A stretch of 64,000 bases of DNA from NCBI GenBank assembly GCA_951802425.1, contig OX637799.1, positions 3,534,001 through 3,598,000 of the forward strand, given 5' to 3'. The notes under the pieces were generated by a model. The model did not search any database and had not been told where the DNA came from. It was given only the letters and a program-made list of their open reading frames with translations. Source of the DNA: Clavaria fumosa. Lineage: Eukaryota > Basidiomycota > Agaricomycetes > Agaricales > Clavariaceae. Shown here in pieces: positions 52,449-60,479 of the stretch (the stretch's first letter is position 1; each line of letters starts with the position of its first letter). Position numbers and translations under genes: made by a program.

Positions 52449-53171
52449 TGTTACGACCCCATCCGCTTGCATAAGCACTATCCCCACCCCGGACTCCGAG
52501 CTCCGTACCAACTCCGATCCGCTCCGCTGTAACTCCGTACGCCCCGCTCTGCACCTTCATCGGACTTTACTCCGCTGACCTTCGAACCATTCGGACTTCG
52601 TTCTAGAACCTTCTCCCTCCATCCCCTCATTCTGTTCACTACTGAGAGGATACCCTTGACCCATGGGAATCGCTTTTGTTGTTGTTTCTTTGTTCCAAGA
52701 AAATTGCACAGGCACAAGTGGTGAAACTCTCCTAGTAATTTGATAAGTACATTGTTTCACATTACTCCTATACTCTGTCCTTGCAGTATAAGTTTCCACC
52801 TGTATCTCCCTGCTCCTCAGTTCGAATATTAACGTCTCTTGATCCTAAACATCTCTGAGCTTTTGTCCTCATCGTCCTCGACGTTCTCCACATCATCCGA
52901 TCAACTCTGACCAACTCCGACGGACTCCGATCAACTTCGGAGTTTTGACTTGTGTTCTGATCCTCCCTTAGGTATTGTTCTTGTTTGATAAATAGGGACA
53001 CGTATATACGCGGTGGCACAACACATACGTTGAGGCCGCAGTCCCATAAGTCTCTCTTCCTTGTGTTTACTTCTCCATTTCTCCGATATCGGACTCCGAC
53101 CGGACTCCGATAGAATATCTCCGCTCTGCTCTGCTAACCCCTTCGCCGCTAACCTTGTTAGGACCTTGACA
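52449..53171 (+). repeat. 5' LTR of young gypsy element
   Basis: It starts TGTTACGACC and ends CTTGACA (TG...CA). It contains a TATA-like CAGTATAAG (TATA from 52787), and 32 bp downstream AGTTCGAATAT (52819-52829), which I propose as the start of R. An old, CpG-depleted relative is at 29025-29451. Confidence 0.95.
52787..52829 (+). promoter_or_regulatory. Predicted TATA box and transcript start complementary to the primer site
   Basis: TATAAG at 52787-52792 lies 32 bp before AGTTCGAATAT at 52819-52829. That 11-mer is the exact reverse complement of ATATTCGAACT at 53174-53184, two bases after the LTR end. In Tf1/sushi-type elements the first 11 nt of the RNA prime reverse transcription in this way. 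The tRNA-type TGG... site is absent at the LTR edge. Confidence 0.6.
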
Positions 53172-53186
53172 GTATATTCGAACTTC
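53172..53186 (+). other. Primer-binding site, self-priming type
   Basis: Immediately after the LTR: GT then ATATTCGAACT (53174-53184), complementary over 11 nt to the proposed 5' end of the element RNA within the LTR. See the TATA/R entry. Support is sequence complementarity and correct distance to a TATA box only. Confidence 0.6.
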
Positions 53187-53211
53187 AAACCTCGTATATA
53201 CAAACTTAACA

Positions 53212-54387
53212 ATGCCTACTACACGTTCCGGTGCTCGACCTCCACCTCCTGTTGCCGACGACGTCGACATTCCAGAACCGGCCGACAATACTCCGACTCC
53301 GAATGTGTCCGGACCTCCGGACCACGACAAAGAGTCAGATCCCGCGGTCACTGACAACGATGACGAGCTAAATGAACCTCTGACACCTCGAGCAGAGCGC
53401 GAACCAACTCCAGCACGCCTTCTTCAGCAAATTATCAATGCCAACAAGCGCCCGGATACGGTAAAACCACGCGACCCCGACACATTCGATGGCTCGGATG
53501 CTAAGAAGTTGAAAAGCTTCTTGGTCCAATGCCAGTTAAACTTCCTTGATCGCCCAAGAGCGTTCAAATCCGATTCTCATAAGGTACGCTATGTCCTTTC
53601 CTTTCTCCGAGGCTTCGCCTTGGAATGGTTCGAACCAATGATCCTGGATGGTGAAGACCATCCGGTTCTTTCGAACTATAAGATGTTCGTTGCTCAACTT
53701 ACAGAGAACTTTGGTCCTTACGACGCGATCCGCGAGGCGGAGTTCGAACTCGAACGCCTCCGGATGCGTGAGGACCAGAAGTTGACGAAATATACCATTT
53801 CGTTCAACAGATTTGCGTCCATTGTCCATTGGGACAAGTACGCGTTGCAGCGGCAGTTCTACAAAGGACTTGCTAGCCGCATCAAAGACGAACTGGCCCG
53901 CGTTAACCGCGCGGACACGCTCCGCGGACTCCACGAGCAAGCCAGTGCGATCGATGGCCGTTATTGGGCTCGTCAGCAGGAGATCTCCTGGGACTCCGTT
54001 AAAGCTCCAACGCCTAACAACACCATAAAAAAGGAGACTTCGGATATTCCCAAGTCCCCAAGCACTTCCGGCGCTAATACCAAGTCCGAGAAACCCTCGG
54101 ATAAGCGTCCGGTGAACTCCGGTTCGACTTCTGGGAACTCCGTTCCAAAGGTCACTGAGGGCTCCGCTAACTCCGGTAGCTCCAGCGACACAAAGAAGGC
54201 CCATCTGGGTCAGGATGGAAAACTGACTCCAGAGGAACGCCAACGGCGTTTCGATAATAATCTGTGCCTCTTCTGTGGAATAGCGGGCCACAAAGCCAAC
54301 GAGTGTCGTAAGCGGACCTCGCGGGCCAGTGCCAGCGCTGCACGAATCACCTCCGAGGGAGGTGACTCCATGCCAAAAAAAGATTGA
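53212..54387 (+). CDS. gag: Gypsy gag (capsid/nucleocapsid), 391 aa
   Basis: The ATG at 53212 is 41 bp after the LTR. An acidic, proline-rich N-terminus (PEPADNTPTPNVSGPPDHD) precedes the retrotransposon-gag core (KLKSFLVQCQLNFLDRPRAF; VRYVLSFLRGFALEWFEPM; FGPYDAIREAEFELERLRM; KYTISFNRFAS). A Ser/Thr-rich linker leads to one CCHC knuckle CLFCGIAGHKANEC near residue 351-364. The stop TGA at 54385-54387 lies inside the frameshift hairpin. The frame is intact. The role is forming the virus-like particle and packaging element RNA in the cytoplasm. Confidence 0.92.
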   Translation: MPTTRSGARPPPPVADDVDIPEPADNTPTPNVSGPPDHDKESDPAVTDNDDELNEPLTPRAEREPTPARLLQQIINANKRPDTVKPRDPDTFDGSDAKKLKSFLVQCQLNFLDRPRAFKSDSHKVRYVLSFLRGFALEWFEPMILDGEDHPVLSNYKMFVAQLTENFGPYDAIREAEFELERLRMREDQKLTKYTISFNRFASIVHWDKYALQRQFYKGLASRIKDELARVNRADTLRGLHEQASAIDGRYWARQQEISWDSVKAPTPNNTIKKETSDIPKSPSTSGANTKSEKPSDKRPVNSGSTSGNSVPKVTEGSANSGSSSDTKKAHLGQDGKLTPEERQRRFDNNLCLFCGIAGHKANECRKRTSRASASAARITSEGGDSMPKKD

Positions 54388-54424
54388 GCAGCCCAGAGAG
54401 CATAGTACGACTCTCCGGCTGCTC
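54375..54424 (+). promoter_or_regulatory. -1 ribosomal frameshift signal (A AAA AAA + stem-loop)
   Basis: In the gag frame the last codons are CCA AAA AAA GAT TGA. The heptamer A AAA AAA (54375-54381) is a perfect X XXY YYZ site. A stem starts 4 nt later: GAGCAGCC (54386-54393) pairs with GGCTGCTC (54417-54424), with an inner stem GAGAG (54396-54400)/CTCTC (54411-54415). The pol frame is exactly -1 relative to gag and continues open. Confidence 0.85.
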
Positions 54425-57400
54425 CGACTCCGATCGTACGGAACCGATACTCGATACCCTTTCCTTTCATCGTTCTCTTTCCCTTCTTGCCTCCTCTCCT
54501 TCTATTTCGTCTCCGTTCAAAGCTATGATAGACTCTGGCACTGAACTTTGTTTCATTGACGCCAAATTTGCTTCTCGCTTCCGTCTTCCGAAAACTCCGG
54601 TGACCCCTCGGGAGGTCATTTTTATTAATGGGACCACCTCCATATGGGTTACCGAAGCGGTCTGGTTATCCATTCAGCTCTCCGCCATGGATCCGACTGA
54701 CATCTTGTGTGTAGTTACCAATCTTGATCCCTCTAGTGATGTGATCTTGGGAATGAATTGGCTGTTCCAAAACAACCCGCTGGTTGACTGGATTACTGGC
54801 CAGATAAAGCCCAGACCATCTACGAAAGAGGAGAAAACTCCGAAATCTGATCCAGAGGGTGCACCGGCCAGCACTCTCTACTCTGTCCCTCTGTCCACCT
54901 CTGTCCCTCTGTCTGTCTCCGCTCCGTGTGCTCCGGTTCAAATGTCGTCTGCAGCGACTCCGAACCAGACCCGGACTCCGTCTCCATCTCTGCCTCTGTC
55001 TCCGTCTTTGACCCAGTCTCTGACCTTTCCGTCTACTCCGTCTCTCCAGGAGACACTCAAAGTTTCTTTTGTGAATGCTGCCGCATTCGTCACGGCTTGT
55101 GGACTTCGCGGGTCCCAAGTCTTTGGCATGACGTTGTCGAGCGAGTCCACGCGCGTGGCCTCCGCTTCGTTCAACATCCCCGACACCACCCCCCAGGACC
55201 TCCTCTCCGTTCCGGAGGAGTACAGGGACTTCCCAGATGTCTTCAGTAAAAAGAAGGCAGATACCCTTGCTCCGCATCGACCGTATGATTTAAAGATCAA
55301 CCTGCTGGATGGCCAATCCCCTCCGCCAGGTGCGGTCTACTCTCTGTCACAGTCCGAACTCAGCGAACTCCGCGAGTTTTTGGACGAGCACCTCCGCATC
55401 GGATTTATCCGTCCAAGCCATTCTCCGCACGGAGCACCTGTGCTCTTTGTCCGGAAGAAGAACGGAACGCTCCAATTATGCGTTGATTTCTGTGGTCTCA
55501 ATAAATTGACCAAAAAAGACCGTTATCCGCTCCTGCTGACTAAAGATCTTCTCGACGTTCCAGGAAAAGCCCGAATCTATACAAAACTCGACCTCCGACA
55601 CGCGTATCACCTGGTCCGTATCGCTGAGGGTGACGAATGGAAGACCGCATTCCGCACCCGATACGGATCCTTTGAATGGTGTGTGATGCCTTTCGGGCTC
55701 ACAAACGCGCCCGCCACATTCCAGCACTTTATGAACGACATATTCTCCGACCTTCTCGACACGTTCATGGTCGTCTACCTCGACGACATCCTAATTTACT
55801 CCGAGGATCCGAAACAACACGTTGAGCACGTCCGAGAGGTACTCCGAAGGCTCCAGGAGCACGGTCTCTTCCTGAACCCGGCTAAGTGTGAATTTCACGC
55901 TGAAACCGTGGAGTATCTCGGATTTGTTTTATCTCCGTCCGGACTTTCTATGGACACGGCTAAAGTGAAAACTATTCAGGATTGGCCGACTCCGCGGAAG
56001 GTCAAGGATGTCCAGTCCTTCCTCGGGTTCGCCAATTTCTATCGCCGCTTCGTCCATGGCTATTCCGAGATCGTCGCTCTGATGAACCGCTTGACGCATA
56101 AAAACATTGAGTGGCAGTGGTCCGACGATTGCCAGTCCACGTTTGACTATCTAAAAACCGCGTTCTCCACGGCTCCGATCCTCTCGCACTTCATACCTGG
56201 AGCTCCGCTGATAGTCGAAACGGACACCTCGGACTACGCTGTCGCTGCGATACTTTCTACGGTCACCTCCGATGGTGAAGTCCACCCTATCGCTTTTCAT
56301 TCCCGCACCCTAGGCGTCTCCGAACTGAACTATGACACCCACAATAAGGAACTTCTCGTTATATTTGAGGCGTTTACCGCTTGGAGGCACTATCTCGAAG
56401 CTTCTGGAATTCCGGTCGACGTTGTTACCGACCACAAGAACCTAGAGTACTTCTCCATGGTCCGCCTACTCACCCGGCGTCAAGCCAGGTGGTCGGAGTT
56501 CCTTTCCCAGTTCAATTTTGTGATCCGATTCCGCCCCGGGCGCCTCGGAATGAAACCCGATGCGTTGACTAGACGTTGGGACGTCTATCCCAAAGAGGGG
56601 GATAGCGACTATGCCCGCGTCAATCCACAAAACCTCCGGCTGATGTTCTCCAGTGAACAATTGATATCGTCTCTCCGAGCTTCGTCGCTTTACGTACCCG
56701 CACTCCGCGCGTCGTTTGTGATTGATGATCATCAACTCCGAGAGGACATCCAGTCTGGACTCTTGCTCAATCCTGTAATCATCCCGATCCTAGAAGACCT
56801 CCACTCAAACTCCGCGGACCCTAAGTGGTCCATGGACGATGACAGACTTCTCCGCGAGCGCGGACGGATTTATGTACCGGACGTCAATGACCTCCGACTC
56901 CGCGTTTTACGCGCGAGACATGATCACCCGCTCGCCGGACATTTCGGTCGGACCAAGACTACGGCCTTGGTCTTCAGGGATTATACCTGGCCGAAACTCC
57001 GAGGATTCGTATCGGACTTTTGCAAGTCTTGCACGACTTGTGGTAGGGCGAAAGCCCCTCGGCATAAGCCATATGGAACGCTCAAGCAGCTACCCATACC
57101 CGAGAAACCGTGGAATTCCATTTCGATGGATTTCATCAAGCAACTCCCTGAGAGCTCCGGTTTTACCGCAATATTGGTGGTTGTTGATAGGTTTACGAAG
57201 CAGGGAATCTTCATCCCGACGACCGACAAAGTGAACTCCATGGAGTTGGCTCGTCTATTCGTATTCCACGTCTTCTCGAAACATGGAGTTCCGTCGCATG
57301 TCACCTCCGATCGCGGCTCCGAGTTCATTTCCTGTTTTTTTCGCTCGTTGGGTAAAGTCCTGGACATGACTTTACACTTCACCTCCGGATATCATCCGGA

Positions 57401-57872
57401 GGGCGACGGACAGACGGAGCGGACTAACCAGACGTTGGAACAATACCTCCGTTGTTACTGCAATTACCAGCAGGACAACTGGTCGCAGCTTCTACCCCTT
57501 GCCGAGTTTGCCTACAACAATGCCCCGAGCGCCACCACTGGGGTTTCTCCGTTCTTCGTGAACAAGGGTTATCATCCGAATATCTCGGTATTTCCCGAAC
57601 GCGAAGTAACTTCGGTCCGTGCCCGAGAGCTCGCTGTAGACTTGGATCAGCTGCACCAAGAACTCCGTAACCAAATCGCCGAAGCGCAGAGTCGCTATCA
57701 GGGTCTGGCGGACAAACGTCGGACTCCGGCACTGGAGTTTAAGGTCGGAAACCGAGTATACGTAAAGGCGAAGTTTTTCCGTACGACCAGACCCTCCAAA
57801 AAACTCTCCGACAAGTTCCTCGGACCTTTCGAGATCATCGGAGAGGCCGGTTCGCACTCCTTCATACTCTGA
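54384..57872 (+). CDS. pol: Gypsy pol: protease, reverse transcriptase, RNase H, integrase
   Basis: Read by -1 frameshift from gag (no ATG is needed). Protease: AMIDSGTELCFIDAKF near residues 48-63. RT: the PSHSPHGAPVLFV start, CVDFCGLNKLTKKDRYPL, LDLRHAYHLVRIAEGDEWKT, and the intact catalytic YLDDILIYSED near 465. RNase H: VETDTSDYAVAAILS near 610 and THNKELLVIFEA. Integrase: the zinc finger H..H/C..C (DHPLAGHF...CKSCTTCG) and core residues in MDFIKQL, TSDRGSEF and GDGQTERTNQ (D, D, E present). The R of DFRGLN is Cys and a Pro is Leu, both C-to-T type changes. The frame stops at TGA 57870-57872 (SFIL-stop-LPE), where an Arg codon would be expected before the chromodomain. Confidence 0.93.
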   Translation: MSSPESIVRLSGCSDSDRTEPILDTLSFHRSLSLLASSPSISSPFKAMIDSGTELCFIDAKFASRFRLPKTPVTPREVIFINGTTSIWVTEAVWLSIQLSAMDPTDILCVVTNLDPSSDVILGMNWLFQNNPLVDWITGQIKPRPSTKEEKTPKSDPEGAPASTLYSVPLSTSVPLSVSAPCAPVQMSSAATPNQTRTPSPSLPLSPSLTQSLTFPSTPSLQETLKVSFVNAAAFVTACGLRGSQVFGMTLSSESTRVASASFNIPDTTPQDLLSVPEEYRDFPDVFSKKKADTLAPHRPYDLKINLLDGQSPPPGAVYSLSQSELSELREFLDEHLRIGFIRPSHSPHGAPVLFVRKKNGTLQLCVDFCGLNKLTKKDRYPLLLTKDLLDVPGKARIYTKLDLRHAYHLVRIAEGDEWKTAFRTRYGSFEWCVMPFGLTNAPATFQHFMNDIFSDLLDTFMVVYLDDILIYSEDPKQHVEHVREVLRRLQEHGLFLNPAKCEFHAETVEYLGFVLSPSGLSMDTAKVKTIQDWPTPRKVKDVQSFLGFANFYRRFVHGYSEIVALMNRLTHKNIEWQWSDDCQSTFDYLKTAFSTAPILSHFIPGAPLIVETDTSDYAVAAILSTVTSDGEVHPIAFHSRTLGVSELNYDTHNKELLVIFEAFTAWRHYLEASGIPVDVVTDHKNLEYFSMVRLLTRRQARWSEFLSQFNFVIRFRPGRLGMKPDALTRRWDVYPKEGDSDYARVNPQNLRLMFSSEQLISSLRASSLYVPALRASFVIDDHQLREDIQSGLLLNPVIIPILEDLHSNSADPKWSMDDDRLLRERGRIYVPDVNDLRLRVLRARHDHPLAGHFGRTKTTALVFRDYTWPKLRGFVSDFCKSCTTCGRAKAPRHKPYGTLKQLPIPEKPWNSISMDFIKQLPESSGFTAILVVVDRFTKQGIFIPTTDKVNSMELARLFVFHVFSKHGVPSHVTSDRGSEFISCFFRSLGKVLDMTLHFTSGYHPEGDGQTERTNQTLEQYLRCYCNYQQDNWSQLLPLAEFAYNNAPSATTGVSPFFVNKGYHPNISVFPEREVTSVRARELAVDLDQLHQELRNQIAEAQSRYQGLADKRRTPALEFKVGNRVYVKAKFFRTTRPSKKLSDKFLGPFEIIGEAGSHSFIL

Positions 57873-58205
57873 CTCCCCGAGGCCATGCGAGCCGTCCACC
57901 CCGTCTTCCACATTTCCATGCTGGAGCCAGTCACTCCGAATACAATTCCGAATCGTACCATCACCCTGCCTCCTCCGGTAGAGATCGATGGAGACTTAGA
58001 GCACGAAATCTCCGAAGTGCTCGACTCCAAGATCGACAAACGCCGCACCTGCAAACTCCTATACCTGGTGCGGTGGTCCGGATACGAAGGAACCGATGAA
58101 GAAACATCCTGGCTTCCCGCTACGGAACTTGTCCATGCCTCCGAGGCCGTTTCGGATTTCCACCAAGCTTATCCGAACAAGCCCGGACCTCTCAATACCC
58201 TCTAG
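57873..58205 (+). CDS. C-terminal chromodomain of gypsy integrase (split off by a TGA)
   Basis: In the same frame as pol after the single TGA: LPEAMRAVHPVFHISMLEPV, then ISEVLDSKIDKRRTCKLLYL and VRWSGYEGTDEETSWLPATE, a chromodomain with the usual LV.WsGY......W.p...l pattern. In chromoviruses this domain directs integration to marked chromatin. It ends at a TAG just before the repeat region. It would be expressed only by readthrough here. Confidence 0.88.
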   Translation, partial: LPEAMRAVHPVFHISMLEPVTPNTIPNRTITLPPPVEIDGDLEHEISEVLDSKIDKRRTCKLLYLVRWSGYEGTDEETSWLPATELVHASEAVSDFHQAYPNKPGPLNTL

Positions 58206-58211
58206 ACCCTT

Positions 58212-58540
58212 CTCCGTTCACTCCGATACCCCGAAATTTCTCTTATACTTCTATTTACGTACATTTTCCATTCAATCCAATTCCGTCTCTCTTCTCCGTT
58301 CACTCCGATACCCCGAAATTTCTCTTATACTTCTATTTACGTACATTTTCCATTCAATCCAATTCCGTCTCTCTTCTCCGTTCACTCCGATACCCCGAAA
58401 TTTCTCTTATACTTCTATTTACGTACATTTTCCATTCAATCCAATTCCGTCTCTTTTCTCCGTTCACTCCGATACCCCGAAATCTCTCTTATGCTTCTAC
58501 TTACGTACATTTTCTGTTCTATACTACTCCATCTCTCGCT
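58212..58540 (+). repeat. 82-bp tandem repeat, four copies
   Basis: Units begin CTCCGTTCACTCCGATACCC at 58212, 58294, 58376 and 58458 and are nearly identical, the last one somewhat diverged. They follow the chromodomain stop directly. The open frame across them (58096-58572) is due to the lack of stops in the unit. Confidence 0.93.
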
Positions 58541-58884
58541 TCTCCGTCTTCATCTCAAAAAAAATAAAATAAAATAAAAAAATCCGTATTTCTGTCTCTC
58601 TGTCTCTCTGTCTCTCCGTCTCTCTCTCTGTTCCTGCCTCCGAAAACTCCGAAAACTCTAAAAAACCTCCTTTCTTCTTATTCCTTTTCTCCGTAAACTC
58701 TGAACCTTTGATTTTTTCTCCCAAGTCCGACTCCGAACCTCTCTTCGTCTTCTCCGTATTGTCTTACTTTATTTTCCTTTCACTCCGCTTACTTTTCACT
58801 CGAGTTCAAAGATAAAAAACAAAAATTTTATAAATAAATAATAATAATAAAAAAAGAAACAATAAATAAGTATATAAAATATTT
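58541..58884. other. Simple-sequence 3' region of the gypsy element
   Basis: AAAATAAAATAAAAT, TCTGTCTCTCTGTCTCTC and AT-rich TAATAATAATA tracts. No gene is seen. It separates the sense pol region from the antisense ORF. Confidence 0.6.
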
Positions 58885-59574
58885 ATTTTTTTAGGCAGAG
58901 GGGGGCGAGCCGGGCGACGCCTGCAAAATTCCTTCGGGCTCCTTAAGCCCTCCGCCTCCGCCTCCGCCTCTTCCTCCGCCTCTTTCTCCGACCCCACCTC
59001 CTTCGCCTTTCCCTTCTCCTTCTCCTTCCCTGTCACCTCCACCACCATGTCCTCCGCCTCCGCTTCCTCCGCCTTCTCCTTCCTCACCTCCTCCGCTGCC
59101 TCCGCCTTCTCCGCCACCTCCATCCTTTTCCCCCACTTCTCCAAAATCCCGCGGAGAATCTTCCGATCCTCCGCCGCGGCCTTCCGCTCCACTGCGGCCT
59201 CCGCCCTCCACTCCTCCATCGCAAACACCCCCCTCAGGACCACGCTATGCGTGGCCTGCATCAAATTTTTAATCTCCTCCTCCATCCGCCCAACCCCGCG
59301 GCACCCACATCTCCGCCCTATCCTCCTCCGACTCCGCGGACCGCTTGGTCCGTGTCCCCTTCGCCTTTTTCCGCTCAGGCCTCTCCGCCTCTCCTCCTCC
59401 GCACTTCTGCTTTGCCCCCGCACAGGCGTTGCAGGCCGTCCCCCGCCCCCCACTCGGCCACACACAGGCCACCCCCAACCTATGGCATCGCGCGCACTCC
59501 GCACGATCCGCCTCCGTCTCCGGTGTCGGAGACCGCTTCCTCCCCACCCCTTGCTCCCGCGCTGTCACACTAGA
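58885..59574 (-). pseudogene. Antisense ORF in gypsy element: Cys-cluster and coiled coil (C-terminal part)
   Basis: The minus strand reads VTAREQGVGRKRSPTPETEA then ECARCHRLGVACVWPSGGRG and TACNACAGAKQKC, a C..C......C.........C..C....C zinc-cluster-like motif. A frameshift near 59290 follows, then MEEEIKNLMQATHSVVLRGV and a long Glu/Ala/Lys coiled coil ending ARPPLPKK near 58895. It runs opposite to gag-pol, between pol and the 3' LTR. I know no function. Its N-terminus is probably at 62446-62160, displaced by the nested CpG-poor block. Confidence 0.55.
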
Positions 59575-59804
59575 AGCAAGTTAGTGAACAGAAGAAGACA
59601 AATAGAAGACCACTTACTCATCTGATGGACAGTGCACACAGGCAATGTCCTAGGTTTACTAGGATCCTCCCCATCTACCTTGATCTCCACAAGCTGAGTC
59701 CCATCAGCCATCCTCACTGTCTTGACAACAGTTCCATATAGGATGCCTAAGTGCCCAAAGATCCAGACTCTGGTGCCATTGGGGAAGTGGGGAGGAGAGT
59801 CCAT
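59565..59804 (-). CDS. Small conserved-looking beta domain, first exon(s) of a minus-strand gene
   Basis: The ATG at 59802-59804 opens MDSPPHFPNGTRVWIFGHLG, then ILYGTVVKTVRMADGTQLVE and IKVDGEDPSKPRTLPV. The G..YGTVV......DGTQ.V.IK.D pattern looks like a small SH3/KOW-like barrel. A GTAAGT donor follows at HQM-S and a CTTCTAG acceptor lies at 59575, just at the border to the antisense ORF. The simple splice does not keep frame, while a weaker GTGGTC donor would. It lies in CpG-poor DNA, unlike its flank. Role unknown. Confidence 0.4.
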   Translation of the reverse strand: MDSPPHFPNGTRVWIFGHLGILYGTVVKTVRMADGTQLVEIKVDGEDPSKPRTLPVCTVHQMSKWSSICLLLFTNLLLV

Positions 59805-59899
59805 GAGTTTAGAATGTGGAGTTTATTGTTAGAGAATAGCAGTGAAATGAGATGAGAGAAGAATGAGAGAGCGAGAAGCCGCACCTGCATTGTTCAGAG

Positions 59900-59920
59900 T
59901 GTCACGTGATGAGCACGTGA
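59900..59920. promoter_or_regulatory. Double CACGTG palindrome between divergent ORFs
   Basis: GTCACGTG (59900-59907) and CACGTGAC (59913-59920) form an inverted repeat with a 5-bp spacer; each contains an E-box CACGTG. It lies about 95 bp upstream of the minus-strand ATG at 59804 and 206 bp upstream of the plus-strand ATG at 60126, so it could serve a shared bHLH/bZIP-controlled promoter. Function is inferred from sequence only. Confidence 0.4.
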
Positions 59921-60125
59921 CAACAATGGACGCACCTGCGCCACACCAAGGCCACACCCCCAGAACACATTTATTTTCCACCACCACCACTACCTTTTAC
60001 CACCACCACTACACTCTATTCCTACTCAGACCACTCAGAAACACTAGTATGTTCTTGATTCTACACTATTAGAGATTCTCTAATGTGTTATTCCAAGCAG
60101 AATGTTCTTTTTCACTATTGTCAAT

Positions 60126-60416
60126 ATGGATCAGGCCTCCCTCCTTGGGCAGGACCTCCCCTCTCTCTCCTGGGGAATCACCATTCACCCCATTGACCCC
60201 ATTGTCCCCTGGACAATGATAGGAGTGTGGCTAGATGGACAGGTTGTCCCAGTTATTTTTGGTCCAGTGGCTCATGTTGGACCAGATAGGATTTCATTTC
60301 ATCTTTTTCATGACCACCCTCAGCTCCCCTCTCATGTCTTTATTATGAGAAGACCAGGGATGTATAACTTTACTGTCCCTGTCCTATGTTCTGAACTCTT
60401 TTACTATGACTTGTAA
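60126..60416 (+). CDS. Unknown small protein (~96 aa)
   Basis: The ATG at 60126 begins MDQASLLGQDLPSLSWGITI, then VPWTMIGVWLDGQVVPVIFG and HVGPDRISFHLFHDHPQLPS. It has no recognisable domain but a protein-like composition (aromatic, Gly/Pro turns) and a stop at 60414-60416. It is divergent from the minus-strand gene at 59804 across ~320 bp. It may belong to the same nested element. Confidence 0.35.
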   Translation: MDQASLLGQDLPSLSWGITIHPIDPIVPWTMIGVWLDGQVVPVIFGPVAHVGPDRISFHLFHDHPQLPSHVFIMRRPGMYNFTVPVLCSELFYYDL

Positions 60417-60479
60417 TTTCCTTCACCTCCTTGATTTTTTTGTTCTATGGCAATAATGATGTTCTGATTCAGTTACAAG

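Noticed and set aside
51746..52511. Pro/Ser-rich minus-strand ORFs
   Set aside because: They translate TCCGGA/TCGGAG repeats of LTR-like DNA; no start context, no domain.
53536..54291. 251-aa minus-strand ORF inside gag
   Set aside because: Antisense shadow of an intact gag frame in CpG-rich DNA; no motif.
54666..55300. Minus-strand Arg/Gly-rich ORFs across the start of pol
   Set aside because: They overlap the well-supported protease/linker of pol in the sense frame and have no family resemblance.
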